From the NCBI RefSeq assembly GCF_963664075.1, contig NZ_OY760916.1, forward strand, positions 4,622,710-4,686,709: DNA of 64,000 nucleotides. The letters run 5' to 3'. The number at the start of each line of letters is the position of its first letter. Position 1 is the stretch's first letter. This DNA comes from an uncultured Desulfobulbus sp. Lineage in GTDB: Bacteria; Desulfobacterota; Desulfobulbia; Desulfobulbales; Desulfobulbaceae. The notes under the pieces are model-generated. The model ran no database searches, was not told where the DNA came from, and saw only the letters and a program-made list of their open reading frames with translations. Made by a program: the position numbers and the translations under genes. Of the stretch, positions 34,845 through 45,183 are shown in pieces.

Positions 34845-35633
34845 ATGCGTACACAAAAAATTGGTGTTTCCGTCGTAACCTTCGCTTTTGCATTGGCATT
34901 TGGAGTACAAACAACAGCTGTGGCTGGAACGTCCTTGTTTGATAAAGGCTCTAGCCTCTTGAATTCACTCAATTCGAGTAAAACAGAGAGCTCTTCCAAC
35001 AGTTCCACCAGCACAAAGAGCAGCTCGAGCAGCCTCTCTTCCAGTGACATTGTCTCTGGCCTGAAAGAGGCCCTGGAAACAGGAGCCAGTACTGTTGTGG
35101 GCCAATTGGGAACCCAAAATGGATTTAATTCTGACTCGTCCATTCATATCCCTCTGCCAAATGGACTCTCCAAGGCCAAGGCATTGATGGCTAAGGCTGG
35201 ATTGGGATCTTATGCGGATGAGGTGGAACTTAAATTGAACCGTGCTGCTGAGGCTGCAACTCCAAAGGCCAAAGAACTCTTTGTCAAAGCGATCACTGAA
35301 ATGACTTTTAGTGATGCTACATCGATTCTCAATGGTGAAGACGATGCAGCCACCCAATACTTTAAGAAAAAAATGTCACCGGATCTGACCGAGGCCTTTA
35401 CCCCGGTTGTTGAGGATTCTCTGGGAGAGGTGGGGGCTGTTCAAGCCTATGACACAATGGTAACACAGTATAAAACTCTGCCCTTTGTACCGGACGTTAA
35501 AGGAAATCTGACCAGCTACACTGTAGAAAAAACTTTGGACGGGATTTTTTACTACCTGGCTCAGGAGGAGAAAGCCATTCGGGAAAATCCGGCTAAACAG
35601 ACCACAGCGTTGCTGAAAAAATTGTTCAACTGA
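34845..35633 (+). CDS. DUF4197 exported protein
   Basis: 262 residues from ATG 34845; GTG 34839 and TTG 34836 are possible but sit too close to the GGAGA site. A signal peptide is clear (VSVVTFAFALAFGVQTTAVA, cut before GTSL). A Ser-rich linker (about 29-65) precedes the DUF4197 domain, recognisable by HIPLPNGL, LKLNRAAEAATPKAKELF, ILNGEDDAATQYF and SLGEVGAVQAYD. The family is widespread in Gram-negative periplasms with no assigned function. It is a single-gene unit ended by a strong terminator. Confidence 0.88.
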   Translation: MRTQKIGVSVVTFAFALAFGVQTTAVAGTSLFDKGSSLLNSLNSSKTESSSNSSTSTKSSSSSLSSSDIVSGLKEALETGASTVVGQLGTQNGFNSDSSIHIPLPNGLSKAKALMAKAGLGSYADEVELKLNRAAEAATPKAKELFVKAITEMTFSDATSILNGEDDAATQYFKKKMSPDLTEAFTPVVEDSLGEVGAVQAYDTMVTQYKTLPFVPDVKGNLTSYTVEKTLDGIFYYLAQEEKAIRENPAKQTTALLKKLFN

Positions 35634-35674
35634 TTTCTGCTCACCCCCAGCATTAAGGCCGGGATACAAACAAG

Positions 35675-35711
35675 ACCCTGAATATCATAACGATGTTCAG
35701 GGTTTTTTTTT
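35675..35711 (+). terminator. rho-independent terminator after the DUF4197 gene
   Basis: ACCCTGAA (35675-35682) pairs with TTCAGGGT (35696-35703), followed directly by a run of nine T. Confidence 0.88.
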
Positions 35712-35733
35712 GCCATTGCTTTAGATAATTCTT

Positions 35734-36504
35734 TCAAGGAAGCCTGAGAATTCGGCGGGCGTTCTGTGTGGTGTAGGCGGCCGTGATTTCAGGAGCTTCT
35801 TTTCTGATGCTGGCAAGATTACTGAGTATTTCAGGCAGATATTCCGGTAGGTTGCAGGGCTCGTTCCGATGCTGAGCCACAATGATATCTGGAGCATCGG
35901 TTTCAAGGACCAACCATTCCTGAGGGAGTTCAGCGCAGTTTTTACGAATTTTCGTTGCCCGGTCATAGGTGATCGTGCCGCCAATCCCAATACCGAAGCC
36001 GAGTTTGATATACTCCATTGCCTGTTGGAAGCTGCCGGAAAAAGCGTGGACAATCCCGCCGTGGGGAAATTTTTTTCGTCGCAGGGTCGAGAGCACCTGA
36101 TCATGGGCCTTACGTGCATGCAGCAAGACCGGTAGGTGCGATTTGTGGGCAAGAGCTAATTGTGCCTCAAACAGCAACTGTTGTTCACTGCGGTCAAGAT
36201 CCGGGACAAAGTAATCGAGGCCGATCTCGCCCAGCGCGATAATCTGCCCATTCTCTGCCAGGGCCGCCAGTTCTTCAAGATCCGCGGGCTGATGCAGTGA
36301 CAGATACATGGGGTGTAAGCCCGGGGCCGCATGGAGTCCTGAGTCTTGTCGACAAAGTTCCAGTAATCGCTGCCAGCCTTCTCTGTCCACTCCAGGGACG
36401 ACACAATCTTGCACCCCAACTGCACGAGCCCGCTGGAGCACCTGGCCAACTTGGCCATAGATTGGGGAAACATCAAGATGACAGTGGGTGTCGAAAAGCT
36501 CCAT
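35734..36504 (-). CDS. tatD: TatD-family metal-dependent hydrolase/DNase
   Basis: 256 residues from ATG 36504, which has GGAG at a suitable distance; the frame extends 12 bp further. Metal ligands of the TIM-barrel amidohydrolase fold are visible: DTHCHLD at the N-terminus, GEIGLDY (Glu), LLHARKAHDQ (His), GIVHAFSG (His) and LETDAPD (Asp). TatD proteins are 3'-5' exonucleases acting in DNA repair and RNA turnover. It is transcribed alone and converges with the DUF4197 gene. Confidence 0.88.
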   Translation of the reverse strand: MELFDTHCHLDVSPIYGQVGQVLQRARAVGVQDCVVPGVDREGWQRLLELCRQDSGLHAAPGLHPMYLSLHQPADLEELAALAENGQIIALGEIGLDYFVPDLDRSEQQLLFEAQLALAHKSHLPVLLHARKAHDQVLSTLRRKKFPHGGIVHAFSGSFQQAMEYIKLGFGIGIGGTITYDRATKIRKNCAELPQEWLVLETDAPDIIVAQHRNEPCNLPEYLPEILSNLASIRKEAPEITAAYTTQNARRILRLP

Positions 36505-36769
36505 GGGGAACTCCACTTGGGTCTAGGGCTAACATTTTGGGAAGATATCTGTCGACGGAATGGTGTTCTTTTGGCAATATCGTTCTCGTAAAAAGCCCTG
36601 AGAACGACGTTCCGATCTTCGTAACCTATTTATTTCACAATGTGTGATTTCTCGACTTCTGACTTTTTACGAATCCATCACTATTCACGGGCTAAAATAA
36701 TCAATACGAGAGTGAATGCAAAGTCCCTTGCGCAGGGCCTGTTCAATTCGGCTTTGGAGGAATGATGTG

Positions 36770-39700
36770 ATGCACAGTCCTGTTGAGGAACAGATCGAAG
36801 ACCCGTTTTTCTATGATCGTGAAGCGCTGGAGATGGTGGCCGGTGCCGCCGCAGTCGCCGAAGGGCTGCGCTGCTTTAAAGAACATCGAGTTCTGAGCGT
36901 AGATCAGGAGCAGGACCGACTCTGGGCGCAGGTCGAAGACGACGATTGGGAGCTGCCCTGCGATGTGCTTATCGTCGCCGATGACGAGGGGCTGGACGTC
37001 CAGTGCACCTGTCTCTCCGAAGACGAATTCTGCTGGCATGTGGTCGCGGCCCTCTATGCCTATGCGGAACAGAAAGAGGCCGTGGGGCAACTTTTTACCG
37101 CTACGGATACGGCGATTCGTGATCGCATCAAACGTGGTCGCTCTGAGGTTGCGGTTACACAGACCAGCGGTAAACACTGGTTTGGCCGCTGGCAGGCGAA
37201 AACCATCGGCTCTGAGACCCATTTCCCCCAAGAGTACACCGTCACCATTCGGAGTCTCAGTCGACGCACGAATCTCTGCACCTGCCCGGATTTTCAACTC
37301 AATCAGCTTGGTACCTGCAAGCATATCGAGGCAGTGCTGCATAAGCTGAGCAAACGCAAGGACTCCCCCAAGATACAAAGACTGCAGGCACCGATTTCGT
37401 ATGTCTATCTCGCCTGGGATGTCGAAGATGCCCCCCAGGTGCGTCTCTATCGTTGTCCCGATTTGGATCTTGGCTCAGCCGCTTTGCTCGCAACCTTTTT
37501 TGATGGCGCCGGTCGGTTTACGGGGCGCTTTCCCGATGATCTCTTTCGTCTGGCCGAACTGGTTGAAAGCCGCGATAATATCGAGGTCGGCGAAGACGCG
37601 CTTGCCCATGCCCGATACCACGCAAGCCAGGCGACACAACGTTTGCGGGCAGAAAAGATTAAAGCCCAGATTCTTGCCAGCAACGGGCGACTTCCAGGTG
37701 TCAAGGCCAGGCTCTACCCCTATCAAATCGAAGGGGTGGCCTTTCTTGCCGGGACCGGTCGGGCGCTGCTTGCTGACGATATGGGGCTGGGGAAAACCCT
37801 GCAGGCGATCGCCGCTGCTCAGTGGCTCTGCAGCAACGAAGGTGTACGCAAGGTCCTGGTTATTTGTCCGGCATCACTGAAACATCAGTGGGCGCGGGAA
37901 ATCGAGCGTTTCACCGACCGGGCGGTCCAGGTTGTTCAGGGGCCGGCCAGGGAGCGAGGGACCCAATACCGTCAAGAGGCCACTTTTTTTATCGTCAACT
38001 ATGAACTGATTTTGCGTGACCTTTCGGTGATGAACGAGTTGCTCTGTCCGGATCTGGTCATCATGGATGAGGCCCAGCGAATCAAGAACTGGCGCACCAA
38101 GATTGCGGCTGCGGTTAAGCTGATTCCCTGTCGTTTTGCCTTTGTTCTTTCGGGAACGCCCCTGGAAAACCGGCTTGAAGATCTCTACAGCCTGATGCAG
38201 GTGGTCGACGCCAAGGTGCTGGGGCCACTCTGGCGCTATATGATTGATTTTCATGTAAGCGATGATCGCGGCAAGGTTTTGGGCTACCGTAACCTCTTGG
38301 TCCTACGTAAGCGCTTGGCCCCGGTGATGCTCCGGCGCGACCGTCGCCTGGTCCGGGATCAGCTGCCAGATAAGATCGTCCAGCGGCTGGACGTCGGCAT
38401 GACGGCAAAACAGTGTGAGCTGCACGATTCTGCCATGGGCGTGGCCGGGCGCCTGGCACAGATTGCTCGCAAACGTCCTTTAACCCCCAGCGAGAAGAAC
38501 CGGATGCTCGCCGCCCTGCAGCAGGCGCGTATGGCCTGCAACGCTGCCGGGTTGGTGGACAAAGAGACCCCGGGCTCGCCCAAGCTCGATGAACTGGCCG
38601 ACATCCTTGATGAGATCTGTTTGCAGTCGGGGCTGAAGGCGGTGGTCTTTTCCCAGTGGGAGCGGATGACCATGCTTGCGGAGCAGCGACTCGGGCGGTT
38701 GGGGCTGGGTTGTGTGCGGCTCCATGGCGGTGTGCCGACCGCAAAGCGCGGTGAGCTGATGGATCGGTTTCGCGACGATGATTCGATCCAGGTGTTCATC
38801 TCCACTGATGCCGGTGGGGTGGGCCTGAATCTGCAGAGTGGCGCGGTGTTGGTCAACCTGGATGTCCCCTGGAACCCGGCGGTGCTTGAACAACGGAATG
38901 CCCGTATCCACCGGTTGGGCCAGACACGGACCGTCCAGATCATCACCATGGTCGCCACCGATTCCTATGAGGAGCAGGTCTTTGCCCTGGTGCAGAACAA
39001 GCAGAACCTCTTTGATAACGTCATTGGCGAGGATGCCAGCGAGGACGTGGTCGGGATCTCGAAAAAACTGCTCGAGACCCTGGTCGAGGATCTGGCCGGC
39101 CCCAAGGAAGAGGCGGCCGATGCCGAGGTGGTCGCGCTGGAGGCGGAGAGCGTCGAGGCAGAGCAGACGGCCACCCCGGCACCCGCTGCCGCGCCGGTCG
39201 TCGAAGATTCTCTGAGCCGGGCCCTACGTCACTGCGTCGAAGGGCTGCAGCAGGCCTTTGGTACGCGGATCGAACGGATTTTCGGCTCCGGCGGCGGGCT
39301 GGTCGTCGTGCTTGACCGGGTGGATGCCGAGGCGGATAAGGTGGCCGAGCAGCTCTCGGCAGAGGTGCCGGTGGCTCTGATCGATCGCCTGGCGCTGAAG
39401 GGCTTGCAGCGACTGGGGGCGGGATCGCCCCTTGCCGAGGCGGAGTCCCTCTATGATGCCGCCGTGGAGGAAGAAAAGAGCGGTGAGTCGCGGCTGGTGC
39501 GGCAGGCCAAAGAAAAGCTCAAGGCGGCGCAATTGCTCCTGGAACAGGGGATGTGCGGCAGTGCCCTGGAGATGGTTTTTGCCGCTCTGCTCACTGCGGC
39601 GGCGGCCAGGGCCGATTTGGCGGCACCGCTCGAACGGAGCGAAATCGGTGTCTGGGCCTACGGCGAGGCCCTGCCCCAGGGGCTGCTCAATCAGGAGGAG

Positions 39701-39808
39701 GTCGGTCTGCTCATGCGGGCCCTGGGGTTTGTCCAGGGCGGCATGGCCCCCGAACCCCTGGTCCGGGCCTTGCTCGACGATGCCGAGGCTTTTCTCGCCT
39801 CGGCATAA
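36770..39808 (+). CDS. SNF2-family helicase with two SWIM-type zinc motifs
   Basis: 1012 residues from ATG 36770, with GGAGG 9 bp upstream. Two CxCx(n)CxH motifs occur: CTCLSEDEFCWHVV (about 79) and CTCPDFQLNQLGTCKH (about 169). The SNF2 ATPase follows: DDMGLGKTLQA (Walker A, about 336), DEAQRIKNW (about 432), VFSQWERM, STDAGGVGLNLQSG (about 677) and NARIHRLGQTR. The last ~210 residues are helical and specific to this subfamily. It is likely a dsDNA translocase. The gene is visibly richer in G+C than most of the window and is followed after 21 bp by the giant RecQ/UvrD fusion, so the two probably work together. Confidence 0.88.
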   Translation: MHSPVEEQIEDPFFYDREALEMVAGAAAVAEGLRCFKEHRVLSVDQEQDRLWAQVEDDDWELPCDVLIVADDEGLDVQCTCLSEDEFCWHVVAALYAYAEQKEAVGQLFTATDTAIRDRIKRGRSEVAVTQTSGKHWFGRWQAKTIGSETHFPQEYTVTIRSLSRRTNLCTCPDFQLNQLGTCKHIEAVLHKLSKRKDSPKIQRLQAPISYVYLAWDVEDAPQVRLYRCPDLDLGSAALLATFFDGAGRFTGRFPDDLFRLAELVESRDNIEVGEDALAHARYHASQATQRLRAEKIKAQILASNGRLPGVKARLYPYQIEGVAFLAGTGRALLADDMGLGKTLQAIAAAQWLCSNEGVRKVLVICPASLKHQWAREIERFTDRAVQVVQGPARERGTQYRQEATFFIVNYELILRDLSVMNELLCPDLVIMDEAQRIKNWRTKIAAAVKLIPCRFAFVLSGTPLENRLEDLYSLMQVVDAKVLGPLWRYMIDFHVSDDRGKVLGYRNLLVLRKRLAPVMLRRDRRLVRDQLPDKIVQRLDVGMTAKQCELHDSAMGVAGRLAQIARKRPLTPSEKNRMLAALQQARMACNAAGLVDKETPGSPKLDELADILDEICLQSGLKAVVFSQWERMTMLAEQRLGRLGLGCVRLHGGVPTAKRGELMDRFRDDDSIQVFISTDAGGVGLNLQSGAVLVNLDVPWNPAVLEQRNARIHRLGQTRTVQIITMVATDSYEEQVFALVQNKQNLFDNVIGEDASEDVVGISKKLLETLVEDLAGPKEEAADAEVVALEAESVEAEQTATPAPAAAPVVEDSLSRALRHCVEGLQQAFGTRIERIFGSGGGLVVVLDRVDAEADKVAEQLSAEVPVALIDRLALKGLQRLGAGSPLAEAESLYDAAVEEEKSGESRLVRQAKEKLKAAQLLLEQGMCGSALEMVFAALLTAAAARADLAAPLERSEIGVWAYGEALPQGLLNQEEVGLLMRALGFVQGGMAPEPLVRALLDDAEAFLASA

Positions 39809-39829
39809 GGATGTTGTTCCGGCCTCCCC

Positions 39830-42800
39830 ATGTCTGATGCCGCCAGGAAATTTCTTCAGCGCTGCCTGCTTCTTGACATAGAAGTCAATGAGCGGGGTGA
39901 GATCTATGCCCTTGGCGCAGTCCTGGGGGAGGAGGTTTACCAATGGACAGGCAGGCGACGGCCCGACAAGGGCCTCTTTGCCGAGCTTGAAGCCTTTGCC
40001 CGTGAGGCCCGCTTTGTCCTGGGACACAATGTTCTGGTCCACGATCTCCCCCGGCTCAGGCAGTGCCTACCTGAGCTGAGCCTGCTTACCAAGCCGGTCA
40101 TCGACACCCTCTTTCTCTCCCCTCTGGCCTATCCCGCCAACCCCTACCACCGACTCATCAAAAATTATCAGCTCGTCCGCGACTCGATCAACGATCCTGT
40201 GCAGGACGCAGGTCTGGCAGGACAGGTGTTTTGCGAGCAATGGGACGCCCTTGCCCTGCAATTTGCCGATAACGCCGATCCGGTGCTTCTCTATCGCGGC
40301 TTGCTGGCCATGGATGGCCGGTTCGAAGGCATTGGCCGAGCCCTGGAGGCGATGGGGATTTCTCTGCTCACCGGAGCCGATCTCATTGAAACCCTGGCCA
40401 GGTTTATCCGCAGGAACGCCTGTATCAGGGCGGTCGAACAGCTGCTTGCGCAGGTGCAGGATCGCTCCATTTCCCTTGCTCCCCTGGCCTATGTGGTGGC
40501 CTGGCTCTCGGTGGCCGACGGCAACTCGGTGCTGCCCGCCTGGGTGCGCCATCAGTTCCCCCAGGTGGCGAGCCTGCTGCACCGGCTACGGGAAAGCGAC
40601 TGCGGCGATGCGGTCTGCCCCTACTGCCGGACCCATCACGACCCGCAAACCTTTCTCGCGCAGTATTACGGCTTCCCCTCCTTTCGTGCCGAACCCGCCA
40701 CCGGGGAGGGCAAAAGTCTGCAGGAAGAAATCGTTCGCGCTGCCGCCCGGGGCCGCTCCATCTTTGCCACCCTGCCCACCGGGGGCGGCAAGTCCCTGTG
40801 TTATCTGCTCCCGGCCCTGATGCGCTATTTGCGGCGCAACCTGCTCACCATCGTTATTTCCCCGCTTCAGGCCCTGATGAAGGATCAGGTCGACAACTTT
40901 GCCCGCCTGACCGGCACCCGCATCGCGGCCGCGCTCTACGGCATGCTGACCATGCCGGAACGGGCCGAAATCCTGGAGGGGATTCGGCTGGGCGATATCG
41001 GCATCCTCCTGGTCTCGCCGGAGCAACTGCGCAACACCTCCTTTCGCGCCGTTATCAGCCAGCGGGAGATCGGAGCCTGGATCTTTGACGAGGCCCATTG
41101 TCTCTCCAAATGGGGCCATGACTTTCGCCCTGATTATCTCTATGCTATTCGTTTTATAAAGGAGTTTGCCGGGCAGGAGCAGGTGCCGATTCCACCGGTG
41201 CAGTGTTTCACCGCCACTGCCAAAAAAGATGTGCGCACCGAGATCGTCGACCTGATCCAGGGGCAGCTCGGTCTGCGCGTGGTCCAGTTTGCCGGTGGGC
41301 ATGCCCGCACCAATCTCCATTACGAGGTCTGGTCAGTTGAGCGATTCGACAAATACCAGACTGTGCTCGAGTTACTCAAAGCCCGTTTTGAGGAGCAGGG
41401 CAGTGTGGTCATCTACTGTGCCACCAGGCGCAATACCGAGCTGCTGGCGGAGTTCCTCCAGGAAAACGGCTGGAATGCCGAAGCCTTCCACGCCGGTCTT
41501 GAACCCTCGCTCAAAAAACGGATTCAGGAAAATTTTGTCGGCAATGTCACCCCCATTATCTGCGCCACCAACGCCTTTGGCATGGGTATCGACAAGGAAG
41601 ACGTCCGCCTGGTGATTCATCTCGATATTCCCGGTTCGCTGGAAAATTATCTGCAGGAGGCGGGGCGTGCCGGGCGCGATCGAAAGGACGCGGAATGCAT
41701 TCTCATCTTCAATGAACAGGACATCGAAGGACAGTTTCGCCTCAGTGCAAACTCCATGCTCAATCAGCGGGATATTGGCCGGTTCCTGCGAGGGCTTCGC
41801 TACGCGGCCAGGGGAACCAACTCGGTGGTGATTACCCCGGGGGATCTCCTGCGCCTGGACGTGGTGGATATCGACCCTGATCTCCACGATGGCGCAACCA
41901 GGGTGCGTACGGCCCTGGCCTGGTTGGAGCGAGCCGGTTACCTCCAGCGCAATGAAAACAAGACCCAGATCTTCCAGGGCAAGCCGACCCATAGAACAAT
42001 GGAGGAGGCCCGGGAAGCGATTGCCGCCCGTAATCTTTCCCAGCGGCAGCAGCACCGGTGGCTCGCGATCATCCAGGCCTTGATGGAACGTAGTCGCTTG
42101 AATCAACCCTTCAGTGCCGACGAACTGGCCGAGCTTTCCGCCTTTACGGCCATGGAAGGGGATGCGGACACTGAGTCCGAGACCCAGCGCGTTATCCGGA
42201 CCCTTCACGACATGTCGGCCCAGGGGATGCTCGAACAGACCACCCTGCTCAGCGCCTATATCCGCTACAAGGTTACCGAAAGCTCGGAGAAAAAACTGCA
42301 GCAGGTCATGGCCATGGAGCGTGATTTTCTGGTCAGGCTTGGTGAGCTGGCGCCGGAGGTCGAGGTGCAGACCCATCTGGAGCTGGACCTGCGTTTGATC
42401 AATCAGTTGATGATCGATGGGGGGCATACGGACAGCTCGCCGCAGGCGCTCAAACTGTTTCTTTACGGTCTGAGTCGTGACGGCAAGGGCCTGGCCGGGG
42501 CCCGGGGAAGCCTGTCGTTCAAGGCTCGGGGCAATAACCGCTTTTCCGTTTTCCTGCACCGGGATTGGTCGGTGCTCGTCAAGACCGTCGAGCTGCGCCA
42601 GCTCGTGTCCCAGCGGAGTCTACGCACCATTGTCGAGGCAGTGCCGCCCGAGACCCATGCCGGGGCCAACCTCTTGGTGGAATTCAGTCTGGAGCAGATC
42701 ATCCGGGGCTTGCGCGGCGACCTGTTGCTTGCGGACCGGCTCAAAGATCCGCTGGCAGCCGCCGAACGAGGCCTGATGTACATGCATGAACAGCAGGTGC

Positions 42801-44992
42801 TTGATCTGCAGCAGGGGTTGGCCGTGTTTCGTCAGGCCATGACCGTCGAGCTCAATCCGGAGGCCAAGGGGCGACGCTACTCCAAACAGGATTTCTTGCC
42901 GCTGCAGACTCACTACAGCGAACGAACCTTTCAGATCCATGTGATGAACGAGTATGCCCGCCTTGCCTTGGATGCGCTCAGCGGTGCCTGGCAGTATGTG
43001 GCTTCCTATTTCGAGGATGACAAGGAGCAGTTCCTCAAACGTTTTTTCGCCGGCAAAGAAAAGTTCTTTGAGCGGGCCACCAGCAAACAGTCGTATCAGA
43101 AAATTGTCGAGGAGCTGCACAATCCCTCCCAGGAGCGGATTGTTGCCGCAGATCAGGGGAAAAATCTGCTGGTCCTGGCCGGGCCGGGGGCAGGGAAGAC
43201 ACGGGTGGTGGCGCACCGGGTCGCCTATCTGCTGCGGGTGTCTCGGATCAGTCCCCGGGCGATTCTGGTGCTCTGTTTTAACCGCAGCGCCATCCAGAGC
43301 CTGCGCAGGCGACTGCGCGATCTTGTCGGTGAGGATATGGCCGGAGTGACCCTGCTGACCTTTCATGGGCTGGCCCTGCGCCTGACCGGACAGTCGTTTG
43401 TTCGGGGGGAGCGGCAGAACAGCCGTGAGGAGATTGATTTTTCCTCCATCATCCGCGACGCCATTGCCCTGCTCAAGGGCAAAAAAGCGGTGATCGGCCT
43501 GGAGGATATCCCGCCCGATTTTGCCCTGATCGGCAGGTTCAGCCATATTTTGGTGGATGAATACCAGGATATCGACGCCGAGCAGTACGAACTGGTTTCC
43601 CTGGTGGCCGGAAAAACGCGGGCGGAGCGGGACGAAAATCCGGCCATCCTCGCCGTGGGCGACGATGATCAGAATATCTATCGCTTTCGCGGGGCAAGTG
43701 TCGAATTCATCAAAAGGTTCCAAAAAGAGTACAACGCCGAAGTCCATTACCTGGTGGAAAATTACCGTTCGACCGCCAATATCATCGAAGCCTGCAACCG
43801 GTTAATTGCCCACAATGAGGAGCGGATGAAGACCGATGCCCCCATCCGCATCAACGCTGCCCGTGCCGCCCTGCCGCCCGGCGGCAACTGGCAACACCTG
43901 GACGCCTTGGTGCAGGGCAGGGTCCAGGTATTGGAGGTCGATGAGTCCATGCACCAGGCGGGGACAATTGTGGACGAGCTTGCGCGCCTGGAGGGCTGTG
44001 CTTCCTTTGATCTGGACCACTGTGCCGTGCTTGCCCGGGAATGGAACGACCTGGAGCCTGTGCGCCGGGCCTGCGAGGAGCACAATATCCCGGTTCGCTT
44101 TTGCTGGGGCCGGCAGAACGCCTTTCCCCGGTTGCCGAGAATTCGGGAAAATGCCCAGTTGCTGGCTTGGCTGGGGCAGCGGCGCACGGAATCGATATCT
44201 GTGGGGTACCTGGTTGCCTGGGTGCAGCAACAGAATCCTGTCGCCACCATCTGGAGCGACAATCTGTGCCGGATTTTCGCGCAGTGGCTCCAGGAGGTCG
44301 GCGAGAGTCCACAGCCGGTGGTTGCGATCGAAGAGTTTCTTTACGAGATGTTTGCCGAACAGGGGCGGAACAAAAGCGTTGGCCACGGTCTCTTGACGGC
44401 CACGGCCCATGCAGTCAAAGGGCTTGAGTTTGACCATGTCTTTATCCTGGGAGACAACTGGCAAGAGAGGCAGGAGGACGACCTGGAAGATGAACGGCGG
44501 CTCTATTATGTGTCGATGTCCCGCGCCAGGGAGACTCTGCACCTTTTTGCAGTGGGGCAACGGGACAATCCTCACCTCTGCCTTGTGGAGGGAGATTTCC
44601 TCCTGCGACGGAAAATACCGCCCGTCACCTTGCTGGAATCAGGGCACCGTCGTTCCACCTTGCTTGGGTTGGAGGATGTTTTTCTTGATTTTGCCGGCCT
44701 GAAAGCACCGCAGCATCCAAGCCGTCTCGCTCTGGAGCGGCTGGTAGCCGGAGATGCGCTGCACATGGCCAAGCGCAACGGCTCCCTGGAACTTCTCGAT
44801 AGCGATCAGGTCGTCTGCGGGCGTCTTTCGAAAAAAGCCCAAGGCGAATGGGAGGGAAACATCGAGGCGATCCGCGATATTCGGGTTGTGGCCATGGTCC
44901 GCCGCTTCCGGGAGGATGTTACGGACCAGAAATTTCAGGCCGCCTGTAAGGGACAGGAATGGTTGGTGCCGATAGTTGAAATAATCTGCTGA
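39830..44992 (+). CDS. three-part DNA-processing protein: DEDD exonuclease-like, RecQ helicase, UvrD/PcrA helicase
   Basis: 1720 residues. The N-terminus (1 to about 200) has LLLDIEV (Asp16, Glu18) and GHNVLVHDLPRL (Asn67, Asp72), which fit motifs I and II of a DnaQ-like 3'-5' exonuclease; motif III is not certain. A RecQ helicase follows: LPTGGGKSLCYLLPA (about 315), DEAHCLSKWGHDFRPDY (about 418) and YLQEAGRAGRD. A UvrD-type helicase occupies the C-terminus: LAGPGAGKTRVV (about 1116), VDEYQDID (about 1242), GDDDQNIYRFRGA and HAVKGLEFDHVFIL (about 1526). Two helicases of different superfamilies in one chain with an exonuclease suggest end resection or foreign-DNA processing. It is probably an operon with the SNF2 gene. 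Confidence 0.87.
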   Translation: MSDAARKFLQRCLLLDIEVNERGEIYALGAVLGEEVYQWTGRRRPDKGLFAELEAFAREARFVLGHNVLVHDLPRLRQCLPELSLLTKPVIDTLFLSPLAYPANPYHRLIKNYQLVRDSINDPVQDAGLAGQVFCEQWDALALQFADNADPVLLYRGLLAMDGRFEGIGRALEAMGISLLTGADLIETLARFIRRNACIRAVEQLLAQVQDRSISLAPLAYVVAWLSVADGNSVLPAWVRHQFPQVASLLHRLRESDCGDAVCPYCRTHHDPQTFLAQYYGFPSFRAEPATGEGKSLQEEIVRAAARGRSIFATLPTGGGKSLCYLLPALMRYLRRNLLTIVISPLQALMKDQVDNFARLTGTRIAAALYGMLTMPERAEILEGIRLGDIGILLVSPEQLRNTSFRAVISQREIGAWIFDEAHCLSKWGHDFRPDYLYAIRFIKEFAGQEQVPIPPVQCFTATAKKDVRTEIVDLIQGQLGLRVVQFAGGHARTNLHYEVWSVERFDKYQTVLELLKARFEEQGSVVIYCATRRNTELLAEFLQENGWNAEAFHAGLEPSLKKRIQENFVGNVTPIICATNAFGMGIDKEDVRLVIHLDIPGSLENYLQEAGRAGRDRKDAECILIFNEQDIEGQFRLSANSMLNQRDIGRFLRGLRYAARGTNSVVITPGDLLRLDVVDIDPDLHDGATRVRTALAWLERAGYLQRNENKTQIFQGKPTHRTMEEAREAIAARNLSQRQQHRWLAIIQALMERSRLNQPFSADELAELSAFTAMEGDADTESETQRVIRTLHDMSAQGMLEQTTLLSAYIRYKVTESSEKKLQQVMAMERDFLVRLGELAPEVEVQTHLELDLRLINQLMIDGGHTDSSPQALKLFLYGLSRDGKGLAGARGSLSFKARGNNRFSVFLHRDWSVLVKTVELRQLVSQRSLRTIVEAVPPETHAGANLLVEFSLEQIIRGLRGDLLLADRLKDPLAAAERGLMYMHEQQVLDLQQGLAVFRQAMTVELNPEAKGRRYSKQDFLPLQTHYSERTFQIHVMNEYARLALDALSGAWQYVASYFEDDKEQFLKRFFAGKEKFFERATSKQSYQKIVEELHNPSQERIVAADQGKNLLVLAGPGAGKTRVVAHRVAYLLRVSRISPRAILVLCFNRSAIQSLRRRLRDLVGEDMAGVTLLTFHGLALRLTGQSFVRGERQNSREEIDFSSIIRDAIALLKGKKAVIGLEDIPPDFALIGRFSHILVDEYQDIDAEQYELVSLVAGKTRAERDENPAILAVGDDDQNIYRFRGASVEFIKRFQKEYNAEVHYLVENYRSTANIIEACNRLIAHNEERMKTDAPIRINAARAALPPGGNWQHLDALVQGRVQVLEVDESMHQAGTIVDELARLEGCASFDLDHCAVLAREWNDLEPVRRACEEHNIPVRFCWGRQNAFPRLPRIRENAQLLAWLGQRRTESISVGYLVAWVQQQNPVATIWSDNLCRIFAQWLQEVGESPQPVVAIEEFLYEMFAEQGRNKSVGHGLLTATAHAVKGLEFDHVFILGDNWQERQEDDLEDERRLYYVSMSRARETLHLFAVGQRDNPHLCLVEGDFLLRRKIPPVTLLESGHRRSTLLGLEDVFLDFAGLKAPQHPSRLALERLVAGDALHMAKRNGSLELLDSDQVVCGRLSKKAQGEWEGNIEAIRDIRVVAMVRRFREDVTDQKFQAACKGQEWLVPIVEIIC

Positions 44993-45020
44993 TTCCTCAA
45001 CCTGGGGCGCAGGAAAAAAA

Positions 45021-45057
45021 AGCCCGTCTCGACCTGCATCGGTCCAGACGGGCTTTT
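45021..45057. terminator. bidirectional terminator between convergent genes
   Basis: AGCCCGTCT (45021-45029) pairs with AGACGGGCT (45046-45054). It is flanked by an A run (45014-45020) and a T run (45054-45057), so it can stop both the RecQ/UvrD transcript and the symporter transcript. Confidence 0.85.
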
Positions 45058-45183
45058 CTGGTGTAAAGAAGGAAACTTGGTACCCTCGTGAAAAGTCGAA
45101 ACGCTGAAAAATATCTATCGTGAAATCAGCACGTTGCGAAGAGCGCAACGTCATCCTCGGGGCTTTTGACGAGGACAGCAAGC

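Noticed and set aside
41372-43747. two long minus-strand frames (395 and 375 codons) opposite the RecQ/UvrD fusion
   Set aside because: High G+C makes stop codons rare in the antisense frame; neither has a ribosome binding site or domain signature.
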